DNA of 64,000 nt from Myxococcus llanfairpwllgwyngyllgogerychwyrndrobwllllantysiliogogogochensis (GTDB taxonomy: Bacteria; Myxococcota; Myxococcia; Myxococcales; Myxococcaceae), in assembly GCF_006636215.1 (NCBI RefSeq), contig NZ_VIFM01000008.1, forward strand, positions 1 to 64,000. The letters are read 5' to 3'. This document shows, piece by piece, positions 53,536-61,317 of this stretch (position 1 is the first letter of the stretch; the number at the start of each line of letters is the position of its first letter). Under the pieces are notes generated by a model that did no database searches, was not told where the DNA came from, and saw only the letters and a program-made list of their open reading frames with translations. The position numbers and the translations under genes are program-made.

Positions 53536-54435
53536 ATGGCCCAACCCACGCCCATCCGCGGACTGGGCCCCGACAGCGAGCTGGGACAGGCCGCGCGGCG
53601 CATCCTCGCGGGCCGGCTGGCGGATGTCCGCAAGCCGGAGGCGAAGCTGTCGGACGAGCTCGACGACGACGGCGTCCACGACATGCGCGTGGCCACGCGT
53701 CGGCTGCGCGCCGCCATCCAGGTGTTCCGTCCGCTCGGAGGGCTGGGCAAGCTGGAGGTGGAGGTGAAGCGGCTCCAGGACGCGCTGGGCGACGTGAGGG
53801 ACCTGCACGTCCAGGCGGCCTGGCTGGAGGAGGTCGCGAAGAAGGCGCGCCGCGAGAAGCCCGACACCCGCGCGGGCATCGCCGCGCTGGGCAAGGCGCG
53901 ACTGGCGGGCCTGAAGGCGAAGGAGAAGCGACTGCGTTCGGAGCTGGAGCGGTGGGCTTCGCGCACCGTGCCTCGGATGCTGCGCAAGGTGGATGCGCTG
54001 GAGGACGACCATCGCTTCGGCGGGCGCCGGGTGAAGGAGCCCCTGCACTGGCGGGTGCGCCGGGTGCGCAAGCGGATGCAGGTCTACATGGACGCGCCCG
54101 ATGCGGCGTCCGCGCATGCGCTGCGCAAGGACTTGAAGAAGCTGCGCTATGAGCTGGAGATCTTCCAGCCCGCGTTCCGCCGCACCCTGGGCGCGCTGGT
54201 GGAGGTGCTCGTCCCGCTCCAGGAAGGGCTGGGGGAGCTGCACGACGCGGACGTCCGGCTGGAGGTGTTCGAGCGGCTCGCGGCGGGCGGCAAGCCCCGG
54301 GAGCGCAAGGCCGCGCGCGCCCTGCTGCCGCTCATTCGCGAGGGTCGGGCGAAGCGCTCCGCGGAGATTGCTCGCGAGCTCCAGCGCTGGCACGCCGAGG
54401 CGATTCCCCGGCGACTCATCCAGGTCCTCATGTAG
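53536..54435 (+). CDS. CHAD-domain protein
   Basis: A 299-residue all-helical CHAD domain (~12-290). It has the conserved His/Arg surface that binds polyphosphate: DDDGVHDMRVATRRLRAAIQVFR near residue 50, LGDVRDLHV (~85), then FHWRVRRVRKRMQ-type sequence and ALRKDLKKLRYELE (~195) and LHDADV (~235). CHAD domains bind polyphosphate granules or anionic phosphates; this copy lacks a CYTH partner. Its position four bases downstream of the pyrophosphatase, with GGGAGG at 53521-53527 as its site, suggests that phosphate-polymer metabolism is the shared theme. Confidence 0.92.
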   Translation: MAQPTPIRGLGPDSELGQAARRILAGRLADVRKPEAKLSDELDDDGVHDMRVATRRLRAAIQVFRPLGGLGKLEVEVKRLQDALGDVRDLHVQAAWLEEVAKKARREKPDTRAGIAALGKARLAGLKAKEKRLRSELERWASRTVPRMLRKVDALEDDHRFGGRRVKEPLHWRVRRVRKRMQVYMDAPDAASAHALRKDLKKLRYELEIFQPAFRRTLGALVEVLVPLQEGLGELHDADVRLEVFERLAAGGKPRERKAARALLPLIREGRAKRSAEIARELQRWHAEAIPRRLIQVLM

Positions 54436-54456
54436 CGAGGGCCCCTGAGCACCTCG

Positions 54457-54492
54457 GCCATGTCGCGCCCATCATCGGTGGCGCGACGTGGC
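54457..54492. terminator. Hairpin between convergent CHAD and Cys-rich genes
   Basis: A 13-bp stem with one wobble pair (GCCATGTCGCGCC/GGCGCGACGTGGC) sits in the 73-bp gap between convergent genes. It probably stops transcription from both sides, although no T tract is present. Confidence 0.55.
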
Positions 54493-54508
54493 ACTCACGA
54501 GGCGAAGC

Positions 54509-55192
54509 TCAGCCGTCACAGTCGAGCGGGCAGCTTTGATGTGACTCGAAGGACTCGCACAACCCGTTTCCGCAAGGGTCGCCAACGGGAGTGTCACAGT
54601 CGAGCGGACAGCTCTGGTGTGACTCGGACGGCTCGCACCGTCCATCTCCGCAAGTACCGCCGATGGGACCGCCACAGTCGGAGGGGCAGCTCAGGTGCGT
54701 TTCGGACGATGCGCACAGTCCATCTCCGCAAGTGCCGCCGATGGGACCGCCGCAATCGGCGGGGCAGCTCAGCTGTGTCTCCGACGACGCGCACAGTCCA
54801 TCTCCACAAGTGCCGCCGATGGGGCCGCCACAGTCGGCGGGGCAGCTCTGCTGCGTCTCGGACGACGCGCACAGTCCATCTCCACAAGTGCCGCCGATGG
54901 GACCACCGCAATCGGCGGGGCAGCTCTGCTGCGTCTCGAGCGGTTCGCATACTCCGTTTCCGCAAGGGTCGCTGGGCCCGTCGCAGTCGAGCGGGCAGGT
55001 CTCGTGCGTCTCCCAGGGGTCACAGACGCCGTCCTCACCGCAAAGCCCCTGAGGTGACGGGCCCTCCTCGGTGAGCGCCGCTCTCGCCACGGAGTCCTCC
55101 GCGGCTCGCGACAACCGCGGCTCGTCAACGCCACAAGCCACGAGCGCGCCGAGACACCATCCACCCAGGAGGACGACCAGTTGCTGCTTCAT
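54509..55192 (-). CDS. Cys-rich repeat lipoprotein, seven tandem 26-residue units
   Basis: A 227-residue lipoprotein (signal CLGALVAC). After a short leader come seven near-identical repeats of ~26 residues with the pattern CGDGLCxxxETxxSCPxDC, each with four Cys. The middle units are almost identical in DNA, with a 78-bp period. The Cys spacing suggests compact disulfide-bonded modules, resembling the 'CGDGxCxxxE' modules seen in other myxobacterial surface proteins. It should lie outside the inner membrane. No enzyme motif. The repeat units of the array presumably vary in number between strains. Confidence 0.85.
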   Translation of the reverse strand: MKQQLVVLLGGWCLGALVACGVDEPRLSRAAEDSVARAALTEEGPSPQGLCGEDGVCDPWETHETCPLDCDGPSDPCGNGVCEPLETQQSCPADCGGPIGGTCGDGLCASSETQQSCPADCGGPIGGTCGDGLCASSETQLSCPADCGGPIGGTCGDGLCASSETHLSCPSDCGGPIGGTCGDGRCEPSESHQSCPLDCDTPVGDPCGNGLCESFESHQSCPLDCDG

Positions 55193-55267
55193 GTGTGACC
55201 CCTCTCGAAAGAGGGGCCGGGGATTATCATGGGCAGCGCCGGAAGGCGTGACACTGACGCTATGTGA

Positions 55268-57013
55268 TTACTGCTGCTGCGTGGGTTGCGTCTCCTGGGT
55301 AGAGCCTGTTCCCGTGGTGCTCCCCTTGGACGTCGCGTTGATGCTCACCGCCTTGGCTTCCCCCGTCTCGTCCGTGGTGAACGAGGCGCGGACCTGGGCT
55401 CCCTCCTGGATGTCCTCGGCGACCGCGCTGAATCCATCCACTGTCACCTGCGTCTGTGGGTTCACCGTCAAGCGGAGCTGAGGCTCACCGCCCTGACTGA
55501 GCAGGACCTCGGTCTCGCTCGCGCGGACCACCTCGCCGGTGAACTGCTGTGGCGTGTTCTGCTGGCTCTGGGTTCCCGACGAGGTGCCGCTGCCCTGCTG
55601 AGAGCCAGAGGGAATCGGGAGCGCGACCACGGGCGGCTGCTGGGGCAGCTGCGTGCCCGACTGTGGCTGCGAGGTGGTGCCCGAGGTGCCCGTCGTGGAA
55701 TCAGAGGTCCCGGAAGCAGGCTGTTGCTGCTCGGTCGTCGAAGGCGCGGTGGCGATGGGCTGCTGCTCCGTGCCCGTTGAGGTCGAGTCGGTGGGCTGCT
55801 GTTCCGTTCCGCTCGTCGTCTGTCCCTGTTGCTGCCGGGCATCGAGTTGCTCGAGGGGAGACAGCGGCTGAGTGCCTTCGTCGACCTGTTGCCCCGACCC
55901 CCCGGAGGCCTGGTCCGAGCTCGAATCCGTGGAGGACCCAGTGGAAGGAGCCGTCTGCGAGCCCGTCCCGGAGGAGGAAGCCACTGGCGACTGCGTACCC
56001 TGACCGGTCTGCGACTCCGTCCCCGTGGGCGCGGAGGCCTGCGTGTCCTGGCCGGTCTGGGACTGTGTGCCCGACGACTGCGTGTCCTGACCGGTCTGCG
56101 ACTCCGTCCCCGTGGGCGCGGAGGCCACGGGCGACTGCGGTGTGCCCTGGCCCGGCTGCGATTCGGTGCCCGTGGATGTCGAGCCGGTCTGCGCCGCCTG
56201 CTGCTCGGCCCGTTGCTCCGCGCGCAGTTCGGCTTCCTTCTCCGACCGAAGGTCGGCCTGTCGCTCCGCCTCGCTCTCCGAGTCAGTCGCTCCGGCCTGG
56301 GCCTGCTGCTGAGTCTCTCCAGCCTGCTGTCCTGTCTGGGCTGCCTGTTGCTGCGCATCTCCGGCCTGCTGTCCTGCCTGGGCGGCCTGCTGCTGAGCAT
56401 CCGTGGCTTGCTGTCCCGCCTGGGCGGCCTGCTGCTGAGCATCCGTGGCTTGCTGTCCCGCCTGAGCGGTCTGCTGCTGAGCTGCATCCGTGGCCTGCTG
56501 GCCCGCCTGGGCGGCCTGCTGCTGAGCTGCATCCGTAGCCTGCTGCTGCGCGGCTCCCGCCTGCTGCGTGGCATTCGCGGCTTGCTGCTGTGCGGCGCCC
56601 GCCTGTTGCGTGGCATCAGCGGCCTGCTGATTCGCCTGGGCTCCTTGCTGCTGTGCGGCGCCCTGCTGCGAGTTCGCCTCGGCGGCCTGCTGCTGTGCGG
56701 CTCCAGCCTGCTGCTGTGCGGCTCCGGCCTGCGCCGTGGCGTCCGTGGCCTGTTGCTGTGCGGCTCCGGCCTGCTGTGCGGTCTGGGCCTCGTCCGACTC
56801 AGCCGATTCACGTTGAGCGCGGGCCTTCGCCTCGTCCAGCGCCTCCTGCTTGCGCCGTACCTCATCCTGGGCGCTTTCCGCCTGCTGCTGTTGTTCACTC
56901 GCGGTCGCCTGCGTGCCCTGCTGCGACTGCTCATCCTGGCCGCGCTCGCGGCAGCCGGTGACGAGCAGCGCGGCGGCACCGGCGGCCACCCACCCTCTCG
57001 CGCGGAGCTTCAT
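55268..57013 (-). CDS. Gln/Ala-rich coiled-coil lipoprotein with DUF5666-like C-terminus
   Basis: A 581-residue lipoprotein (signal AALLVTGC). Residues ~30-260 are long, Gln-rich repeats (AQQQAxDAxQQAGA, period 7 to 11) that should form coiled coils. A Ser/Thr/Gln/Gly-rich stretch (~260-490, TGTESQTGQ) is probably disordered. The C-terminal ~75 residues (FTGEVVRASETEVLLSQGGEPQLRLTVNPQTQVTVDG) form a beta-rich domain of the DUF5666 type. The repeated segments suggest a structural or adhesive envelope role. It is divergent from the Hsp70 gene. Confidence 0.85.
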   Translation of the reverse strand: MKLRARGWVAAGAAALLVTGCRERGQDEQSQQGTQATASEQQQQAESAQDEVRRKQEALDEAKARAQRESAESDEAQTAQQAGAAQQQATDATAQAGAAQQQAGAAQQQAAEANSQQGAAQQQGAQANQQAADATQQAGAAQQQAANATQQAGAAQQQATDAAQQQAAQAGQQATDAAQQQTAQAGQQATDAQQQAAQAGQQATDAQQQAAQAGQQAGDAQQQAAQTGQQAGETQQQAQAGATDSESEAERQADLRSEKEAELRAEQRAEQQAAQTGSTSTGTESQPGQGTPQSPVASAPTGTESQTGQDTQSSGTQSQTGQDTQASAPTGTESQTGQGTQSPVASSSGTGSQTAPSTGSSTDSSSDQASGGSGQQVDEGTQPLSPLEQLDARQQQGQTTSGTEQQPTDSTSTGTEQQPIATAPSTTEQQQPASGTSDSTTGTSGTTSQPQSGTQLPQQPPVVALPIPSGSQQGSGTSSGTQSQQNTPQQFTGEVVRASETEVLLSQGGEPQLRLTVNPQTQVTVDGFSAVAEDIQEGAQVRASFTTDETGEAKAVSINATSKGSTTGTGSTQETQPTQQQ

Positions 57014-57180
57014 GGAGACCCCCTGTGTCGTGACTCCCGAAAAAGAAACATGGGAAGTCATCGAACCTCGCCAACCCACGCCCTCTCCGGGCGGCCGCCC
57101 ACTCGCCCGTCCTCCACCGAGCAGCCCGGCTCACGACGCCCTACCCTTTCCCGGAGTTTGGCGATAAGGGGCGCACCCCC

Positions 57181-58434
57181 ATGCAAGCCTGCGGACTCGA
57201 CTTCGGAACCAGCAACACCGCCGCGGCCCTGCCTGATGGCACGGTGCTGTCGCTGCAACCCCATACCTCGGAGCCCCGCCTCTTCCGCTCCGTGATGTTC
57301 TTCCCGGACGACGAGCGCGAGATCTACACAGGCGCCGACGCCATCAACCGCTACATGGAGGACAACACCGGACGCTTCATCCAGTCCGTGAAGTCCTTCC
57401 TCCATTCGAACTCGTTCCGCGCCACCCAGGTGAAGGGCCGCACCTTCACCATCGAGGACCTGGTCGCCATCCTCCTGCGGCGCGTGCGCGAGGCGGCGGG
57501 CGCCCACATGGGCGGCCTTCCGGAGGCCGTCATCCTCGGCCGCCCCGCCGTCTTCACCCCGGACAAGGACGCGGACGCGCTCGCCCAGAAGCGCCTGCAC
57601 CGTGCGGCTGAGCTGGCCGGCTTCCAGCACATCGAGTTCCTCATCGAGCCCATCGCCGCCGCGCTCGCCTATGAGGCCCAGCTCACCCGCGACGAGCTGG
57701 TCCTCGTGGCCGACTTCGGCGCCGGCACCACCGACCTCACCCTGATGCGCCTGGGCCCCTCGCGCCGAGGCGTCAAGGACCGCCGCCCGGACGTCGTGGG
57801 CTCCACCGGTGTGCGCATCGGTGGAGACCGGTTCGACGCCGAAATCATGCGCCACAAGCTCTTGCCCCGCTTTGGCGCGGGCTCCACCTACCGGGTGCGA
57901 GGCCTGAGCGACAAGCGCCTGCCCATGCCCCAGCACGTCATGGCCAAGCTGTTGTCCTGGCACGAGATGTCCTTCATCCGGGAGAAGTCCACCCAGGACC
58001 TGCTGGACACCATGCTGGAGACCAGTGACAAGAAGCTCGAAATCGAGGCGCTCCACGACCTGGTGATGGACAACCTGGGCTACCGCCTGTTCCGCGCGAT
58101 TGAAGCCGCCAAGGTGCGCCTGTCGCGCGACGAGGTGGCCACCGTGGACTTCGAGGAGGCCCGCATCAACCTCCACGAGCCCATCACCCGCGCGGAGTTC
58201 GAGGCGTTCAGCAAGCCGCTGCTCGACGAGCTGGAGCAGTGCACAGTAGGGCTGCTGTCGCGCCACCCCGAGGCGGCGAACATCGACGCCGTGTTCCTCA
58301 CGGGTGGCTCCTCGCAGATTCCCGCCGTGCGCCAGCTCTACGTGAATCGCTTCGGCGAGGAGCGCGTGCGCACCGCTGACGCCTTCACCTCCGTGGCCGA
58401 GGGTCTGGGACGCGCCTCCGCCGCCTTCGGCTGA
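57181..58434 (+). CDS. Hsp70-family protein, YegD-like
   Basis: A 417-residue member of the actin-like ATPase/Hsp70 superfamily with only the nucleotide-binding domain. Phosphate 1 motif is GLDFGTSNTAAAL (~5), phosphate 2 VADFGAGTTDLTL (~176), adenosine motif LTGGSSQIPAVRQL (~380), and the connector and FLIEPIAAALAYE are present. It lacks the substrate-binding domain of DnaK, as does YegD, so it is unlikely to be a general chaperone. Its role in myxobacteria is unknown. Confidence 0.92.
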   Translation: MQACGLDFGTSNTAAALPDGTVLSLQPHTSEPRLFRSVMFFPDDEREIYTGADAINRYMEDNTGRFIQSVKSFLHSNSFRATQVKGRTFTIEDLVAILLRRVREAAGAHMGGLPEAVILGRPAVFTPDKDADALAQKRLHRAAELAGFQHIEFLIEPIAAALAYEAQLTRDELVLVADFGAGTTDLTLMRLGPSRRGVKDRRPDVVGSTGVRIGGDRFDAEIMRHKLLPRFGAGSTYRVRGLSDKRLPMPQHVMAKLLSWHEMSFIREKSTQDLLDTMLETSDKKLEIEALHDLVMDNLGYRLFRAIEAAKVRLSRDEVATVDFEEARINLHEPITRAEFEAFSKPLLDELEQCTVGLLSRHPEAANIDAVFLTGGSSQIPAVRQLYVNRFGEERVRTADAFTSVAEGLGRASAAFG

Positions 58435-58456
58435 GCCGCGGTCCCACCGCGGACAC

Positions 58457-59506
58457 TCATGGAATCATCATGAATCGCGGCCCACGGCGCTCGCGCCTCA
58501 TGAGCCCTGAGCCAGGCCCTGCACGTAGATGAGCACCTCGCCTTGATGGTTGCCTGCCTTCAGGAGGCCACCCCAATAGGCAATCGCCGCGTCGACGTCC
58601 TCGTAGCCGACGACCCGGATACGGGCCGCATGGGGAGCGTGGCAACCGGGCCTGGTGAGGTCGGCGCGGGCCTGCTGGTCTGGACCGCCAATCAGCACCG
58701 CCCAGGTGCGGCGCTTGTCGTAGTCCTCGGGCTCTCCGGCGATGAAGGGCGCGAAGACCCGTGAGCCCTGACCGGTGACCACGATGAGGCGTCGGTCCGG
58801 ATTCTCCTCGGGCTTGCAGAGGTCCACCGAGTAGCCGTCGTAAGCGCCCATGCGCGTCCGGATGTCCTCGGGCACGCCGACGTGCTGCACGACGTTGATG
58901 TGAAGGACCCCCGCGTAATCGCCCTCCTTCAGCCAGCGTCCCAGGTACGCGATGAGCGGGTCCACGGACTCGAAGCTCGACGTCTTGATGAAGGTCCCGC
59001 TCAAGACACACGGCTCGACGAAGGGCGGGCCACAGCGCTCGTAGAGCCAGCCCTGGGCCTTCATGTACTCGTAGTCGAGTCCCTCGATGCGTCCCGACAG
59101 GAACTCCCTCACCCGAGGGTCCGACGAGCGCGTCACCATGGGGGAGTCGATGCGGAGCGCCGGACCGGAGTCACGGTCAGACGAGGGGTCACCAGACTCG
59201 GCTCGCGGCCACACGACGATGGGCCTGCGACCCTGTCCATGGAGCTCGACACCGCCCCACAACCCCACCCCCAGAGCCTTGGCGTCCTTCTCGAAGCGCC
59301 ACGCCACGGAGTAGCCGTCGTATCGGCCCGGCTTCGTGTGGACGTCCTCGACCTGCCCCAGCTTCGGCGAGGGGCGCGACACACGTGGGGCACAGGCATT
59401 CGACGAGAAGATGGCGACGAGGCCCACGGCGAGCAGGAGGCATCTCATGACGGGGGAGTCTCCCTCCCGCGCCCGCGCCAACACCCGTCATGAAATCATC
59501 ATGATG
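58457..59506. repeat. Direct 17-bp repeat flanking one lipoprotein gene
   Basis: TCATGGAATCATCATGA (58457-58473) and TCATGAAATCATCATGA (59490-59506) differ at one base. The left copy lies about 24 bases beyond the stop and the right copy about 41 bases before the start of the lipoprotein gene at 58498-59448. The sequence is unusually AT-rich for this genome and contains a hyphenated inverted repeat. Confidence 0.7.
58498..59448 (-). CDS. Hypothetical lipoprotein with internal duplication
   Basis: A 316-residue lipoprotein (signal LVAIFSSNAC). It has no family that I know. The sequence looks internally duplicated: PGRYDGYSVAWRFE near residue 40 and MGAYDGYSVDLCKPE near 215 share a (G/A)YDGYSV motif, and each is followed by a beta-rich region that includes RPIVVW and RLIVVTGQG. 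Each half also ends with a similar IAYLGRWLKEGDYAGVLHI or IAYWGGLLKAGNHQGEVLI. This strongly suggests two copies of one domain of ~140 residues. Exported; function unknown. Flanked by the 17-bp direct repeats. Confidence 0.8.
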   Translation of the reverse strand: MRCLLLAVGLVAIFSSNACAPRVSRPSPKLGQVEDVHTKPGRYDGYSVAWRFEKDAKALGVGLWGGVELHGQGRRPIVVWPRAESGDPSSDRDSGPALRIDSPMVTRSSDPRVREFLSGRIEGLDYEYMKAQGWLYERCGPPFVEPCVLSGTFIKTSSFESVDPLIAYLGRWLKEGDYAGVLHINVVQHVGVPEDIRTRMGAYDGYSVDLCKPEENPDRRLIVVTGQGSRVFAPFIAGEPEDYDKRRTWAVLIGGPDQQARADLTRPGCHAPHAARIRVVGYEDVDAAIAYWGGLLKAGNHQGEVLIYVQGLAQGS

Positions 59507-59607
59507 CGGGGGCGCCACTGCCTGACACCTGCAACCCGGTGGAGTTCACCCCCGGCGACACACCGCCCGGAGTTCCAGCGTTCCGGGCGGCACGAGTCAC
59601 GTCGCGA

Positions 59608-60036
59608 CTACTCGACCCAGTGGACCGTGCCCAGGCCGGCGGCGACCAGGTCACACACGTAGAAGATGTCGTCATAGGGGTAGTCGTCGTAGACGCCGCG
59701 CGCGGGGATGCAGCGCGCCGAGTTCGCGGCCGGAGCGTTGAGGTCCGCCGCGATGATGCGGCAAGGCGCGTGGTCCGTCGGGCCGCCACACTCCTCGGTG
59801 CAGCTGTCCGCGCGAATCCAGTACGGGTTGTAGAGGGGGTAGGAGTCCGCCTCCACCCAGCACAGACCGGAGGCGCACTCCGAGTCAGCCGAGCAGCCCG
59901 TGCCCGTTGCGTTCAGGCTCTGCGTCTGCTCCGCGGTCTCCGGCGTGGGCTCGGGGGCCTGCTCGGCGGGCGCGGTGTTGCAGCCCAGGAACGTGAGCGA
60001 AAAGAGGGAGGCAGTCACTGCGAGGAAGTTCCGCAT
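59608..60036 (-). CDS. Small Cys-rich lipoprotein
   Basis: A 142-residue lipoprotein (signal LFSLTFLGC). The mature protein has a Pro/Glu leader, then CSADSECASGLCW, a Cys pattern seen in small disulfide-rich myxobacterial lipoproteins, and further Cys in SCTEECGG, PCRI, RCIPA and VCDL. The eight or so Cys residues probably pair outside the cytoplasm. Aromatic and Asp-rich stretches (YDDYPYDDIFYV) follow. No function is recognised. It is divergent from the lipoprotein at 60307. Confidence 0.82.
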   Translation of the reverse strand: MRNFLAVTASLFSLTFLGCNTAPAEQAPEPTPETAEQTQSLNATGTGCSADSECASGLCWVEADSYPLYNPYWIRADSCTEECGGPTDHAPCRIIAADLNAPAANSARCIPARGVYDDYPYDDIFYVCDLVAAGLGTVHWVE

Positions 60037-60306
60037 GGGGGAGTCCTTTCCAGGTGAAGGGAGGGGCGGAACCAACCATTCCTGGTGAACGGAACCAAGT
60101 GGACTTCTCGCGAATTCTTATTTTCGTGGACAGAATTAGGTTTCAATTGACTCGGGTTACATCGGTCGTTCCAGCGAACACCGCTCTTGCTGGGAAGCAG
60201 TCATCTGGGGCGGCAGTGACGGAAGATTTCAGCATTGGCGAAAGTGCGGAATCTCTGCATGGCCTGCCTCCGCCGCGTGTCTTCAGCGTGCAGAGGAGGA
60301 TGCACC
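60037..60306. promoter_or_regulatory. AT-rich divergent promoter region
   Basis: A 270-bp gap between divergent lipoprotein genes. Bases ~60108-60165 are far richer in A and T than the surrounding sequence, which is how a promoter area would look in this genome. TTGAAA- and TTGACT-like boxes can be seen on opposite strands, but no well-spaced -10 partner is clear, so I name only the region. Confidence 0.4.
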
Positions 60307-61173
60307 ATGATGCGCGGGCGATGCCGTCTGGCGATGAGCCGGGTGATGACGAGTGCGTGTGTGAGTCTGCTGGCGGGTTGCATGTCGAGTTCCCAGGACT
60401 CGATGCCGGAACTCCACGACAGCCATCAGCGGGGAGTCGGGACGTCTGACCAGGCATCTCAAGTCGAGGAGGCCATCTCCATTGGCGGCCACGACCTCAC
60501 CCTCAACGCCTTGGGCAACCTGGTCCTGGAGTCCCTCGCGCGGTACTGGGACTCGTCCTACAAGGTCGGCGCCGAGGGCGGGCTCGTCATCCCAGAGTGG
60601 CCCGCTCTGGGCTCGCTCACGGTCGAGGCTCCGCTCGACGTCGCCTTGAACGACAATCTCATCCACATCTGCATGAATCGGATCGGCCCCCCGAACTGCG
60701 ACTATCTGATGAATACCGTCCAGCCCTCTATCAGGCTGCCACTCAAGGGCTCCATCAGCGTCAGCAGCAGCCATGTCTTCGACGAAGCGGTCATCACCCA
60801 AATCAGGGATGACCTGAACATGGGCGTGCCCCGCCCTGACGCGGGGTTCCTCAAGCTGGTTCTGACCCAGGTGGGCAACGGCTGTGACGTCACCGACGGA
60901 AACACCTTGGTGGCGGGGATGGCCCAATTCTGGAACAACGTCAGTCTGTCGCCGGACAAGAAGACCTTTTCCTGGAACCTCACCCGCGCGAACGCAGCGG
61001 TCTTCGAGGACAGCTGCAGCCAGACGCAGGCTCCGGTGAATCTGACCCTGCGCGTCGCGCTGCCGCTCGTCTCCGCTGGCACGCAGTATCGTTCCTCCAT
61101 CACCTTGAGCAACGACCCGCTGGTCATGCGTCCGGAATTCGCCTTGAAGCGGATCATCCTCACCAATATCTGA
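60307..61173 (+). CDS. Hypothetical lipoprotein
   Basis: A 288-residue lipoprotein. The signal (MTSACVSLLAGC, lipobox LAGC) starts at ATG 60307 with GAGGAGG upstream; the longer frame is rejected. I recognise no domain. The mature sequence is beta-rich with two predicted sandwich-like halves (LTVEAPLDVALNDNLIHICM, LPLKGSISVSSSHVFDEAVITQIRDDL, and NLTLRVALPLVSAGTQYRSSITLSN). Cys residues at ICMNRIGPPNC, GNGCDV and DSCSQ could form disulfides. Possibly an adhesion or carbohydrate-binding protein, but that is a guess. Confidence 0.78.
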   Translation: MMRGRCRLAMSRVMTSACVSLLAGCMSSSQDSMPELHDSHQRGVGTSDQASQVEEAISIGGHDLTLNALGNLVLESLARYWDSSYKVGAEGGLVIPEWPALGSLTVEAPLDVALNDNLIHICMNRIGPPNCDYLMNTVQPSIRLPLKGSISVSSSHVFDEAVITQIRDDLNMGVPRPDAGFLKLVLTQVGNGCDVTDGNTLVAGMAQFWNNVSLSPDKKTFSWNLTRANAAVFEDSCSQTQAPVNLTLRVALPLVSAGTQYRSSITLSNDPLVMRPEFALKRIILTNI

Positions 61174-61317
61174 ACGCCCCGCTCACATGCCGATGGTCAG
61201 CGACAAGGCCCGCACATTGACCTGGATGACATGCGGCACATCAACCACAGCGCTCTGGAGGGGAGGCTGCGCGAGTCTTTCCGAGACATGAGGGGAAAAG
61301 GCCGCACAGGATGAGGG

